A stretch of DNA of 62,619 nt from an uncultured Holophagaceae bacterium (GCA_903857495.1 CAIOFF010000010.1:1-62619), one strand, 5' to 3'. Positions 8,516-17,824 are shown, counted from the stretch's first letter. Notes: a model not told the origin generated them from the sequence alone. Program-made: numbers and translations.

Positions 8516-9013
8516 TCATCGCGGTTTCGGGACGGGTGGGGGCGCCGGCTTCGGCCCGCCGGGGAGGCCGGGTCCTTCAGCTTCCCAGAACTTCAGGACC
8601 TCCAGATAGACGTCCACGGGTATCGGCTCCGGGGCCTTCCGGGGCCGGGGCTTGGCGGTGCTGAGGACTTGGCCGCCGTCGGCCGAGCGTTTCGAGGGAT
8701 CGCTGGAGAGCACCTTGCCCTCGGTCTGGGCGGCCTTGGCCTGCTGGTCCCGGTACTCCGTGAGGACCTTGCGCAACCACGGGCAGAACAGCTTCTTGTC
8801 CGGGAAGACCGTCAGGTATTCCCGGCACAGGGCGGGCGAGGGCTGCACCACCTGGACCAGGGCCTGCTTGAGCTGGGTCGGGAACCGGTAGCTGGGCTCG
8901 AGCAGGTGAAAGTCCCGGGGCGAGTCGTAGGTCCAGAGCACCGCCGAGGGCAGTGGCTTGGGCTCCTGGGCGAGAAGGGTCATGGCCGCCAGGAGCGGCA
9001 CGAGGCTGCGCAT
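8516..9013 (-). CDS. Exported hypothetical protein
   Basis: 165 residues. The start MRSLVPLL has GGAGG at five bases spacing. A signal peptide of about 15 residues ends near LLAQ. The mature part has a segment with a CREYL..DKKLFCPWL pattern, holding two cysteines that could form a disulphide, and a low-complexity Pro/Lys/Arg-rich end. No domain is recognised. It is first in a two-gene leftward unit with the lipoprotein and is divergent from the DUF218 gene, with 67 bases between the start codons. Confidence 0.65.
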   Translation of the reverse strand: MRSLVPLLAAMTLLAQEPKPLPSAVLWTYDSPRDFHLLEPSYRFPTQLKQALVQVVQPSPALCREYLTVFPDKKLFCPWLRKVLTEYRDQQAKAAQTEGKVLSSDPSKRSADGGQVLSTAKPRPRKAPEPIPVDVYLEVLKFWEAEGPGLPGGPKPAPPPVPKPR

Positions 9014-9080
9014 GAGTCCTCCAGAGGGTTCCAGGCGTTGGGTTATCGTAGTCCAGACGGCCAGATTCCAGGATGGAGCC

Positions 9081-9830
9081 ATGCTCGCGCTGACCAAACT
9101 GCTCGGAATGCTCTGCATGCCCCTGGGCCTGCTGTGGCTGGGACTGGCCCTGGCGGCGACCTGGGCGTTCCGGAAGAGGCTGCGGGGGCTGGGGGCCTTC
9201 CTGGTACTGCTCTTTCTGGGTTTCACCCTGGCGGGCAATGTCCAGGTGGGAGCCTGGTTCATGGGTCGGCTCGAGTCCGAGGTGCCTCCCCTGTCCGAAA
9301 GCAGCGCGCCCTTCGATGCCCTCTTCGTGCTGGGCGGCGGCAGCCAGATCGATGACCAGGGGCACCCCCTGCTCAGCACGGGCGGTGACCGCATCATCGA
9401 GGCGGCCCGTCTGTGGCAGGCCGGCCGGGCAACCTGTCTGGTGGCCAGCGGAGCCTCGGACGATGCCCTTGCCGACCGCCGGAACCTGGGCGCCGAGACC
9501 CGCGCCATCTGGGTGAGCCTGGGCATCCCCGGCACCGCCATCCGGGTCCTGGCCGAGCCCTGCTTCATCACGCGGCAGGAGATCCAGGCCTACGGCCGCC
9601 TGAAGACCCGGGAGGGCTGGCGCCGCGTCGGGTTGGTCAGCTCGGCCTGGCACCTGCCCCGGGCCATGGCTCTAGCCCGGCGGGAGGGACTCGCCGTCGT
9701 GCCCGTGCCCAGCGACCGGCGCGGCCGCATGCCCCGCTTCCAGCTCTGGCACTTGGTCCCCCAGGCAGACGGTTTCCAGAACACCCAGCTGGCCTGCTGG
9801 GAGCACCTGGGCAGGCTTGCGGGCCGCTGA
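9081..9830 (+). CDS. DUF218 (YdcF/SanA/ElyC-like) membrane protein
   Basis: 249 residues. Two N-terminal hydrophobic segments (about 8-28 and 34-54) are followed by a DUF218 domain: the nucleotide-fold start FDALFVLGGG, the STGGDRI stretch, SGAS, then the ET-rich helix and VSSAWHLPRAM. ElyC and SanA of this family affect envelope integrity and undecaprenyl-phosphate use; the biochemical reaction is unsettled. The topology suggests a membrane anchor with a soluble domain outside or inside. The chosen start removes an N-terminal extension that would overlap the divergent promoter region. It ends five bases from the convergent DUF1638 gene. Confidence 0.85.
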   Translation: MLALTKLLGMLCMPLGLLWLGLALAATWAFRKRLRGLGAFLVLLFLGFTLAGNVQVGAWFMGRLESEVPPLSESSAPFDALFVLGGGSQIDDQGHPLLSTGGDRIIEAARLWQAGRATCLVASGASDDALADRRNLGAETRAIWVSLGIPGTAIRVLAEPCFITRQEIQAYGRLKTREGWRRVGLVSSAWHLPRAMALARREGLAVVPVPSDRRGRMPRFQLWHLVPQADGFQNTQLACWEHLGRLAGR

Positions 9831-9835
9831 CGCCC

Positions 9836-11062
9836 CTAGGGCTTGCCGGCGTCAGCCGGGCCCTGCTCCTTGATTTCAATCTGCCCCGCCAGACGGCTGG
9901 CGCAGTCAGGACACATGCCGTGGCTGAAGGTCGCGGAGCTCTGCTCGTGGAGGTAGTCCTCGAAGCTGCCCCAGCCCTTGTCCTCGTCCTTGACCTTCCG
10001 ACACCAGGCGCAGATCCGGATCATCCCGTGCAGGTTGCGCGCATTGCCCAGGGCCAGCTGCGCCGCCTCCAGGAGCGTCTGGGCCGTCTCAAGGTAGGTG
10101 GTGATCTGGTTGGGGAAGGCCAGCTGCGCCAAGGCCAGCGCCCCCATGGGACCATCCGGCCCCTCGAACCGGAGCAGCATGCCATCCCCGGCCTCGGTGG
10201 GATGCACCCCCACGGCACAAGCCCGCAACTCAGCCACCAGCCCGGTCAGGGGGGACCCGGGCGGGACCCACTGTGCCTCGCCCCACTGGCCCTTCCAGTG
10301 GGAGAGCCAGAGCATGGTGCCCGGCGCGAAGAGGCTCTGGGCCACGTCCAGCAGCACCCGCACGATGGCTTCTTCGTCGATGGTGGCCGAGAGCCGCTGG
10401 ACCAGGTCGACCAGGGCGGCCTGCTCCGCCAGGCGCCGCCGAGCCTGCCCCAGCTCCTCGGCCTGCCGAGCCATCTGGGCTTCCCGGGCAGTCCAGGCCT
10501 CCTCCAGCAGGGCCAGCCGCAGCGGGCCCAGGTCCGCTGCCACGCGCTCGGCGGGCAGGCCCACAAAGGCCGCGAAGGCCGCCAGGTCCGCACTGGCCCG
10601 GGGGTCCTCCCCCACATCAAGCAGCACGATGCAGGCGCAGGACTCGGCGAAGAAGGCGCGGGCCTCGCCCTCGTTCAGGCCCCACTCCGCCATGACCTTC
10701 CGCCAGCCCAGCAGCCAGCCCGGCGTCACCAGGTAGGCGCCCCGACTGAGCAGGGTCTGCACCTGCTCGGGAGGCAGGAAGAAGTCGAAGCAGGTGGACC
10801 GACAGGCCACCTGAAGGTCAGGGGGCTTCGGCAGCCCATGGTGGGCAGCGAGACAGCCCCCACCCACCAGCAATGCCCCATGAGCCTTCTTGCTGCGTCT
10901 CCCGGCCTCCTCCAGCATGGCCTGCAGCTCGGATCTGCGGGGGGTGCAGGAGCGCGGCAGGCAGCTCAGCTCCAGCCCTGGAAACGGGTTCCGCGCCAGC
11001 GCCGCCCGGGCCTCTGCGTAGAGACACTGGCACAGGAGGACCTGCAGCGGCTGGACCTTCAT
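9836..11062 (-). CDS. DUF1638-type protein with GAF-like region and C-terminal CxxC...SHGxCPxC module
   Basis: 408 residues. The start was set at the ATG overlapping the upstream stop (ATGA); a TTG four codons earlier is the alternative. Residues 1-190 resemble DUF1638, a domain usually found beside corrinoid methyltransferases: cysteine-rich start (LCQC, LPRSC), LVTPGWL and LLDVG. A helical, probably coiled-coil linker follows (about 195-225), then a GAF-like part (about 225-355). The end carries ICAWCRKVKD and FSHGMCPDC, a four-Cys module common at the C-terminus of sensor kinases in this type of bacterium and likely to bind metal. It is third in the corrinoid operon. A role in sensing or regulating methyl transfer is inference. 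Confidence 0.7.
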   Translation of the reverse strand: MKVQPLQVLLCQCLYAEARAALARNPFPGLELSCLPRSCTPRRSELQAMLEEAGRRSKKAHGALLVGGGCLAAHHGLPKPPDLQVACRSTCFDFFLPPEQVQTLLSRGAYLVTPGWLLGWRKVMAEWGLNEGEARAFFAESCACIVLLDVGEDPRASADLAAFAAFVGLPAERVAADLGPLRLALLEEAWTAREAQMARQAEELGQARRRLAEQAALVDLVQRLSATIDEEAIVRVLLDVAQSLFAPGTMLWLSHWKGQWGEAQWVPPGSPLTGLVAELRACAVGVHPTEAGDGMLLRFEGPDGPMGALALAQLAFPNQITTYLETAQTLLEAAQLALGNARNLHGMIRICAWCRKVKDEDKGWGSFEDYLHEQSSATFSHGMCPDCASRLAGQIEIKEQGPADAGKP

Positions 11063-12108
11063 TCGGCCGTCCAATCCAGAGGATAGGCACCCCAGCGCCG
11101 CACGGCCTCGGCCACGGCCATCAGCACCTCTTCCGAAACACTCCAGGGGATCTCGCCGTGGTGCTCGGCCAGGACAAAGCCGCCGCCAACCCCGGCGGCG
11201 CGGATGGCCTGCTTCACCGCGGCTTCGGCGTCCTCGGGGCTCCAGTGGCTCATGGCAAGGCCGTTCAGCCCGCCCATCAGGGCTACCCGCCCCCGGAGGA
11301 TCGCCTTGGCCTCGGCCAGGGACTCGTCACAGGAGGGAGCCAGGCCCACGAAGCCCAGCTCGCTCAGCTCTGGGAGAAGGCGGCCCATGGGGGCCGAGGC
11401 CGAGGACAGGGCCACCGCGCCCTGGATGCCCTCGCGCACCCGGCGCAGGGCGGGCAGGCCTTCCTTCCGGATGAGCTCCTTCGGCAGGAGGGTCGAGGAC
11501 ACCAGCGGCTCCGCGATGGCGACAGCGCTCACGCCCGCCGCCAGCTGGGCGTTCCCCCAGGCGATGCAGAAGGCTTCGTTGATCCGCCAGAGCTGCCGGA
11601 TCAGCTCCGGCGCATCCATGAGCCAGTCCAGGTAGCGCTCGAAGCCCAGCTGGACCACCGGCAGGCTCAGAGGTCCCACCAGGCCGCCCAGGATCGGCAC
11701 ATCGTCGCCCAGGCGCGCCTTGAGACCCCGGGCCACGGTCAGGCTGCGGGCGAGGGCAGGCACCTGGGTGGGGTCCGGCACCTGCAGGCGCTCGATGGCC
11801 GCGGCGCGGGTCAGGGGTGGCGCCCCGGTGTTGGGCGGCCCATCCGTGCGGAACAGAGTCTCGCCCCCGAAGGCCTCCAGCTCCGCCGAGGCATGGAGGA
11901 AGCTGGTCACGGCATCGTGGCCCAGGGTGTGGCGCAGACGGAGCTGACCTTCGACCACCGCCTCCGGATCGCTCAGGTAGTCCTGGATGGAGAGCCCCAG
12001 GGCCCGGGCCGGGTGCAGGGTCACGGCCAGGAAGAAGGGCACGCGATCACCCTCCTGGTGGGAGAGCGCCGCACCCAGGCGCTCAGCAGGCTTCAGCAGG
12101 GCGCTCAT
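11059..12108 (-). CDS. Uroporphyrinogen decarboxylase-family corrinoid methyltransferase (MtaA/MtbA-like)
   Basis: 349 residues with the URO-D TIM-barrel fold: N-terminal PFFLAVTLHPARALG, GGLVGPLSLP in the middle, and VALMGGLN before the last helices. Relatives move methyl groups between a corrinoid protein and a thiol or folate acceptor. The usual zinc site of MtaA/MtbA (H-x-C in 'HICG') is replaced here by SSAS, and the third ligand region reads AEHHGEIPW instead of a Cys loop. It therefore belongs to a different subgroup with unknown acceptor, or uses another metal site. It overlaps the corrinoid protein gene by ATGA and the DUF1638 gene by ATGA, so the three are translationally coupled. 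Confidence 0.8.
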   Translation of the reverse strand: MSALLKPAERLGAALSHQEGDRVPFFLAVTLHPARALGLSIQDYLSDPEAVVEGQLRLRHTLGHDAVTSFLHASAELEAFGGETLFRTDGPPNTGAPPLTRAAAIERLQVPDPTQVPALARSLTVARGLKARLGDDVPILGGLVGPLSLPVVQLGFERYLDWLMDAPELIRQLWRINEAFCIAWGNAQLAAGVSAVAIAEPLVSSTLLPKELIRKEGLPALRRVREGIQGAVALSSASAPMGRLLPELSELGFVGLAPSCDESLAEAKAILRGRVALMGGLNGLAMSHWSPEDAEAAVKQAIRAAGVGGGFVLAEHHGEIPWSVSEEVLMAVAEAVRRWGAYPLDWTAE

Positions 12109-12746
12109 GACACACCCACCAGACGCTCGAGAAGGGCGGGAACGGCCGAAGCCTCGGCAGCGGTGGCATCGGCCCCCACCTCGCGGCAGAGCTCCGGATT
12201 CAGGCGGAAGGGCGCGCCGCCCACCACCACTCGGGTGCTCGCTCCCAGTAACTTCAATGTGCTCACGACCTCCGCCACGCGCCGGGCGGACCGGTCCATG
12301 AGCGTGGAGATCAGCAGGATGCCCAGTCCCTCGGTATGGGCCCGCTCCGCCAGGTGCACCGGATCGCTTGCCACGCCCCAGTCCGCCACCGCCCAGCCGC
12401 CCATGCGCAGGCTTGCGAGGACCAGCCGCTTTCCGAGGAGGTGGTGATCCTCGAGGACGGCCATGGCGATGGTCGGCTGGGACCGGCGCGCCAGCTGGCC
12501 AGCGACGAGGTGTTCCTCCACGAGGCGCTCCACCAGCCGGCTGGCCATGTAGACCTGCGCCAGGGCCAGGTCCCCATCCTCCCAGGAGCGGCCGATGCGC
12601 TCCAGCGCCGGTTCCACCAGGGTCTCGAAAACCTCCAGCTTGGGGGTCGTGGCCAGGGCCTCTGTCACCAGGAGGCGGAGAGCCTCCAGGTCCAAGTCCA
12701 GAAGGGCTGCCTCGACCCGATTCAGCGTATGGGAGCCGACGTTCAT
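12105..12746 (-). CDS. Corrinoid (B12-binding) protein
   Basis: 213 residues. It has an N-terminal four-helix cap (about 1-85, with 'IGRSWEDGDLALAQVYMAS') and a cobalamin-binding domain with the D-x-H-x-x-G signature as DHHLLG (His ligand to cobalt) and a later VVGGAPF loop. The architecture equals MtaC/MtbC-type methyl carriers and B12 domains of MetH. GGAGG is seven bases upstream of the ATG. First gene of the leftward operon with a URO-D methyltransferase and a DUF1638 protein. Known operons of this kind demethylate methanol, methylamines or methoxy-aromatics; the substrate is not evident, but O-demethylation fits the physiology of Holophaga. No cobalamin riboswitch is visible upstream. 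Confidence 0.88.
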   Translation of the reverse strand: MNVGSHTLNRVEAALLDLDLEALRLLVTEALATTPKLEVFETLVEPALERIGRSWEDGDLALAQVYMASRLVERLVEEHLVAGQLARRSQPTIAMAVLEDHHLLGKRLVLASLRMGGWAVADWGVASDPVHLAERAHTEGLGILLISTLMDRSARRVAEVVSTLKLLGASTRVVVGGAPFRLNPELCREVGADATAAEASAVPALLERLVGVS

Positions 12747-12888
12747 AAGAACCCCTCCACCGGACGAGCGGCCAAACGCCAGGAGCTCTGGAAGGAGGTC
12801 GCTGGAGACTGCATCGGCGAACTGCTTCTCAGACTGAAGCAGAGCTCTACTTAATATCGGCGTTACAGAGATCTGGCCCGGGGCGCGG

Positions 12889-12915
12889 TGGAGCCCGGCC
12901 TTGGCTTGGGCTCCA
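12889..12915. repeat. Perfect 8-bp-arm inverted repeat between divergent genes
   Basis: TGGAGCCC (12889-12896) and GGGCTCCA (12908-12915) face each other across 11 bases, between the corrinoid operon start and the VanZ-LpxH gene. There is no T run, so it is not a classical terminator; it could be an operator. Confidence 0.4.
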
Positions 12916-13001
12916 GGCGCCCAGCAGGTCTAAGCGCGAGGCCGAGCCAGCGAGGCACGGTCCCGGCTGGTCATGTTCCCAACCTTGTGTTTGGATGGGA
13001 C

Positions 13002-14072
13002 ATGCGCTTGCGTTGGCTCTGGACCTTTCCCCTGGCGGTGGCCGCGACCATCGTCTGGCTGAGCTCCCAGTCGCACTATCCCGGGGGGCTCCAGCTGCCG
13101 CCCCCCCTGGACAAGGTGGCCCATCTCTCAGTCTTCGCCGCCCTCGCCTGGGCGCTGGACCTGACCCTGCAGCAGAACCGTCCCGGGCTCCCGCTCTACC
13201 GCCGCCACCTGCTGGTCTTTGTGGCCGTCTCCTGCTTTGGCGCCACGGACGAGTGGCACCAGTACTTCACGCCGGGCCGCGCCTGCGAGCTGGGGGACTG
13301 GCTGGCGGACACCCTGGGCGGCGCCCTCGCACTGCTGGTCCGCACCCTCCCCGCCCTGTTCACGCGGCGCCTGCGCCTCCTGTCCTGGCAGCGCGGGAAC
13401 CCCCGCCGTCCAGACCCTGCCAGGGACCTGATCCTGGTAGCGGATCCCCACTGGAGCCGCGAGCTGACGGGCCTCGCGGAGGCGACCGCCGCTCACCCCG
13501 AGGCGGACTGGCTCTTCCTGGGCGATGCCTTCGATGTCTGGGTGGGCCTTCCGGGGATGGCCTCCGAAGCCCAGGTCACCTTCCTCGCCTGGGTGGACGC
13601 CCGGCGTGCCGCCGGCCGCTGGGTGGGCTTCTGGCTGGGCAACCGGGAGTATTTCCTGGATGGCCATGCGGACCGCTTCGACCTCATGGGCGAGGGCATG
13701 GGGGGTGCCCTGGAGGGGGAACCCCTGGCCTGGGAGCACGGGGACCTCATCAACAGCGCCGACCACCCCTACCGGCTGTGGAACCTGATCTCACGGTCCG
13801 GCCCCCTGTGGCTGCTGTTCCGGCTGCTGCCCGGCGGCACCGCCCGGGCGGTCTCGATCTGGATGGAACGGAAGCTCCACACCACCAACGCCGCCTACAA
13901 GCTGGCCTTCCCCCGGGAGGCCTTCCACGCCGCCGCCGAAGCCCATCCCGGCCAGACTTTCCTCACCGGCCACTTCCACACCCATGAGCAGGAAGCCAAC
14001 GGCATCGCCCTGCCCTGGGCCCACGAGGGCCGCTTCATGGTCTGGCGCGGGGGCCGGGTGGAAGGACTCTAA
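13002..14072 (+). CDS. VanZ-like membrane domain fused to LpxH-like metallophosphoesterase
   Basis: 356 residues. Residues about 1-125 form a VanZ-family unit: hydrophobic helices, DKVAHLSVFAALAW, and the conserved GATDEWHQYFTPGR...DWLADTLGG. Residues about 145-356 are a calcineurin-like phosphoesterase close to LpxH: ADPHW, LGDAFDVW, GNREYF (LpxH has GNRDF), WEHGD and TGHFHTHE. All metal-binding positions are kept except Asp to Glu in the third motif. LpxH hydrolyses UDP-2,3-diacylglucosamine in lipid A synthesis at the inner membrane; VanZ domains confer glycopeptide tolerance of unclear mechanism. The fusion places the hydrolase on the membrane. The start MRLRW was chosen to begin the first helix directly. 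The gene ends overlapping engB by four bases, tail to tail. Confidence 0.8.
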   Translation: MRLRWLWTFPLAVAATIVWLSSQSHYPGGLQLPPPLDKVAHLSVFAALAWALDLTLQQNRPGLPLYRRHLLVFVAVSCFGATDEWHQYFTPGRACELGDWLADTLGGALALLVRTLPALFTRRLRLLSWQRGNPRRPDPARDLILVADPHWSRELTGLAEATAAHPEADWLFLGDAFDVWVGLPGMASEAQVTFLAWVDARRAAGRWVGFWLGNREYFLDGHADRFDLMGEGMGGALEGEPLAWEHGDLINSADHPYRLWNLISRSGPLWLLFRLLPGGTARAVSIWMERKLHTTNAAYKLAFPREAFHAAAEAHPGQTFLTGHFHTHEQEANGIALPWAHEGRFMVWRGGRVEGL

Positions 14073-14656
14073 AGATCTAGCAGATCGGCGACCTCGCGGC
14101 GCAGGTCGGCGATGCCGCTGCCCTTGTTGGCGCTGACCCAGGCGATGTCGGCGCTCTGCAGGCCCAGGTCTGCGGCCACGTCCTTGCGCTGCTTGAGGGC
14201 CTTGCTGGGCTTCACCTGGTCAGCCTTGGTCGCGACGATGCGGTGGGGCAGGCTTTCCCCGCGTAGCCACTCGATCATCTGGTGGTCCAGCTTGGTGGGA
14301 CCCACCTCCGCGTCCACCAGCACGAAGACCATGCGCAGGGTGGCCCGGCTCGTGAGGTAGCCCTCGACCATGGCCTGCCAGGTGGCCCGCTCGGCGGCGG
14401 GGCCTGTGGCGAAGCCGTAGCCAGGGAGATCCACGATCCAGCGGTCGGGCCCAGTCAGGAAGACGTTGATGAGCCGCGTGCGGCCGGGGGTCTTGGAGAC
14501 CCGCGCCAGCTGCTTCTGGTTGGCCAGGGCATTCAGCAGCGAGGACTTGCCCACATTGCTGCGCCCCACGAAGGCCACTTCCGCGTGGCAGATGCCCAGC
14601 TTCCGGGCATCGGCGGCAGAGGTGACGAAGCGGGCATCGGTGAGGGGCTGGGCCAT
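14069..14656 (-). CDS. engB: Ribosome biogenesis GTPase EngB/YsxC
   Basis: 195 residues, the usual family length. GTPase motifs in order: G1 GRSNVGKSS, G2 TPGRT, G3 DLPGYG, G4 TKAD and G5 VSANKG. EngB is an essential small GTPase acting in maturation of the large ribosomal subunit. It sits about 90 bases downstream of ftsE on the same strand and may share its transcript. Confidence 0.96.
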   Translation of the reverse strand: MAQPLTDARFVTSAADARKLGICHAEVAFVGRSNVGKSSLLNALANQKQLARVSKTPGRTRLINVFLTGPDRWIVDLPGYGFATGPAAERATWQAMVEGYLTSRATLRMVFVLVDAEVGPTKLDHQMIEWLRGESLPHRIVATKADQVKPSKALKQRKDVAADLGLQSADIAWVSANKGSGIADLRREVADLLDL

Positions 14657-14742
14657 GGGACCTCGGGGCTGGCGCGAAGGTCGCGGCAGCCTCTAGAGTA
14701 TCGTCCCCGGGACCAGACCTGCGCGAAGACTGCCGGGCGGGG

Positions 14743-15429
<687 letters not shown>

Positions 15430-15437
15430 GGGGTCAG

Positions 15438-15586
15438 GTTATCAGGTGTCCCGGGGGCTATCAGCTGTCTTGGGTTGGCTGTCAGCTCTCAGCGTTCAGC
15501 TATCAAATGCTGGGACCAGGGCGATCCATTGACCCCAGCCGCGCCCTTCTTTCACCGACAGCTGACAGCTGAAAGCCGACAGCTAC
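15438..15586. repeat. Clustered CAGCTG-type short repeats in an intergenic region
   Basis: The gap between ftsE and the thiolase gene holds several copies of a short motif around ATCAGCTGTC / GTCAGCTCTCAGC on the left (about 15458-15505) and its reverse form GACAGCTGACAGCTGAAAGC on the right (about 15558-15577). The two clusters can pair with each other. Meaning unknown; possibly a simple repeat tract or a degenerate palindromic intergenic element. Confidence 0.5.
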
Positions 15587-16759
15587 CTAGAGCCGCTCCA
15601 CCAGGATCGCCACGCCCTGGCCACCGCCGACGCAGAGGGAGGCCAGGCCGAGGCGCTTGTCCTGGTCCTGGAGCAGGTGCAGCAGGGACACGAGAATGCG
15701 CGTGCCGCTGGCGCCGATGGGGTGGCCGATGGCGATGGCGCCGCCACGCAGGTTGACCTTGGCGGGATCCAGGTCGGGCAGCTCCGCGAGGACGCCCAGG
15801 CTCTGGGCGGCGAAGGCCTCGTTCAACTCGAAGAGGTCGATGTCGGCCAGCTTGACGCCGGTCTTGGCCAGCAGCTTCTGGATGGCGGGTACCGGGCCGA
15901 GGCCCATGGTGGCGGGATCCACCCCGGCCTGGGCGAACCCCAGGATGCGGGCGATGGGCTGGTAGCGCTTGGCGGCGGCCTCGGAGGCCAGCACCAGGGC
16001 GGCGGCGCCGTCGTTGATGCCGCTGGCGTTGCCGGCGGTCACCGTGCCGTCCTTGCGGAAGGCGGGGCGGAGCTTGGCGAGGCTCTCGGCGGTGGTGTCG
16101 TCCTTGATGTACTCATCGCGGCGGAAGGCGACCTCGCCCTTCTTGCCCGCCAGGGTGACCGTGAAGACCTCCCGGTCGAAGGCGCCCGCGGCCTGGGCGG
16201 CGGCGGCCTTCTGCTGGCTGGCAAGGGCGAAGGCATCCTGGGCCTCGCGGGTGATGCCGTGCTTGGCGGCGACGTTCTCGGCCGTGATCCCCATGTGCGT
16301 GTCGCCATGCCCGCACCAGAGGCCGTCCTGGATCATGCTGTCGAGGAGCTGGGCGTGGCCCATGCGCGCGCCCCAGCGGGCGCTGGGCAGCACGTAGGGG
16401 GCGTTAGACATGCTCTCGGTGCCACCTGCCACCACGAGGTCGGCGTCGCCCATGAGGATCGACTGGGCGCCCAGGGAGATGGCCTTGAGGCCGGACCCGC
16501 AGACCTGGTTGGGGGTGTGGGCCGGCGTGGCGAAGGACAGACCGGCCTTCAGCGCCGCGAGCCGGGCCACGTTCTGGCCACTGCCCGCCTGCAGGACGTT
16601 CCCCATCACCACATCGCCGATGGCCTCGGCGGCCACACCAGCCCGGGCCAGGGCCTCGGTGATGGCCAGGGCGCCCAGCTGGACGGCTGTGAGCGGCTTG
16701 AGGCTGCCCCCGAAGGCGCCGACGGCCGTGCGGGAGGCAGAGAGGATGTAGGCGGTCAT
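15587..16759 (-). CDS. Acetyl-CoA C-acetyltransferase (thiolase)
   Basis: 390 residues, typical for biosynthetic/degradative thiolases. The nucleophile Cys lies in NQVCGSGLKA, with NEAFAAQ, GGAIAIGHPIGASG and the second catalytic Cys in CVGGGQG. It condenses two acetyl-CoA to acetoacetyl-CoA or the reverse, in fatty or amino acid breakdown or polyhydroxybutyrate synthesis. The start MTAYILSASRT has GGAG six bases upstream; a longer frame of 22 residues was rejected as out of line with the family. No pathway partners are adjacent, so direction of use is open. Confidence 0.93.
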   Translation of the reverse strand: MTAYILSASRTAVGAFGGSLKPLTAVQLGALAITEALARAGVAAEAIGDVVMGNVLQAGSGQNVARLAALKAGLSFATPAHTPNQVCGSGLKAISLGAQSILMGDADLVVAGGTESMSNAPYVLPSARWGARMGHAQLLDSMIQDGLWCGHGDTHMGITAENVAAKHGITREAQDAFALASQQKAAAAQAAGAFDREVFTVTLAGKKGEVAFRRDEYIKDDTTAESLAKLRPAFRKDGTVTAGNASGINDGAAALVLASEAAAKRYQPIARILGFAQAGVDPATMGLGPVPAIQKLLAKTGVKLADIDLFELNEAFAAQSLGVLAELPDLDPAKVNLRGGAIAIGHPIGASGTRILVSLLHLLQDQDKRLGLASLCVGGGQGVAILVERL

Positions 16760-16908
16760 GGGGGCTCCGGGGCTCGGTTCAGGGTATCGTGAGCGGGTCG
16801 GGCGATCAAAACCGCTTGCAGCCACAATGGAATTACTAAACCTGGCGAATCCTGGAACGTGAACAGCCTACCCAGGCGTGCCCTGGTTCTTTCTCTCGGG
16901 GAGCAGTC

Positions 16909-17811
16909 ATGAAAGCCTCCAGTTGCTGGATTCCCATGCTCCTGGCCGGAAGCGTCCTGCTGGCCCAGGCGCCGCCGCCTCCCCCGCCCCCGGCCCCTCC
17001 GGCGCCTCCCGCTCCCAGCATCGGTGTGGACCTGCCCTCGGGCTCCCGCACCGAGCAGCGCACCGAGCCACTGGCTCAGGGCTCGAAGCTCTGGGTGAAG
17101 AACCGCAACGGCGCCATCCGCGTCACGGGCTGGGACCGGGACGAAGTGGCCCTCACGGCCCAGATCCGCGACAGCGAGAAGCGGCGCGTGAGCCTTGTGG
17201 TGCAGCGGAAGGGCGCGGACCTCGACATCGAGGCCGCCTTCCAGCAGCCCTCCTGGAGCTTCGGCGTCTACATCAGCCCCCGCTGCGAGCTGACCCTGCA
17301 GGTGCCCCGCAAGCTCATCGGCTACTTCCGCACCTCCAATGGTACGGTCACGGCGGAGAACCTGGAGGGCTATGCGCGCTGCGAGGCCACCAACGGCAGC
17401 ATCGTGGTGAGCCGAATCCGCGGGGAAGTGCAGGTGGACACCACCAACGGGCCCATCGAAGCCCGGAACCTGGCCGCCCGCATCAAGGGCAGCACCACCA
17501 ACGGCCGCATCGTCCTCGAGGATGTCGAGGGCGGCATCCACCTGGAGACCACCAACGGCTCCATCCGGGCGCATCACCTGGACGGCTGGGGCGAAGGCAT
17601 CCGCCTGGAGTCCACCAACGGCAGCATTGAGGTGGAGCTGGGCAAGGCCACCGGCGACCTCGTGGCCGAGAACAGCAACGGCTCCCTGGAGATCAAGGTC
17701 CAGGGTGCCCAGGTCGTCGAGCTCACCAAGCACAGCGCCCGGGTGAAGGTGCCTGGCCGCTCCCAGCCCATCCGCCTCGAAACCACCAACGGCAGCATCA
17801 AGGTGAAGTAG
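16909..17811 (+). CDS. Exported DUF4097-type beta-repeat protein
   Basis: 300 residues. A signal peptide ends near LLAQA, followed by a proline tract (about 24-38). The rest is made of nine short strand-turn units built on [T/S/A/N]-x-N-G-[S/T/P/R]-[I/V/L], such as TSNGTV, ATNGSI and TTNGRI, about every 18-25 residues. This pattern forms a right-handed beta-solenoid or beta-sheet stack in the DUF4097 family. Role unknown; members are often periplasmic or surface proteins under envelope stress control. The DNA repeats with it (ACCACCAACGGC recurs). It is 13 bases upstream of two M16-like genes and probably co-transcribed. Confidence 0.8.
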   Translation: MKASSCWIPMLLAGSVLLAQAPPPPPPPAPPAPPAPSIGVDLPSGSRTEQRTEPLAQGSKLWVKNRNGAIRVTGWDRDEVALTAQIRDSEKRRVSLVVQRKGADLDIEAAFQQPSWSFGVYISPRCELTLQVPRKLIGYFRTSNGTVTAENLEGYARCEATNGSIVVSRIRGEVQVDTTNGPIEARNLAARIKGSTTNGRIVLEDVEGGIHLETTNGSIRAHHLDGWGEGIRLESTNGSIEVELGKATGDLVAENSNGSLEIKVQGAQVVELTKHSARVKVPGRSQPIRLETTNGSIKVK

Positions 17812-17824
17812 TAACCTGGGAGCC

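Noticed and set aside
12747-12990. Cobalamin riboswitch upstream of the corrinoid operon
   Set aside because: No B12 box or typical long conserved core was found on the minus strand.
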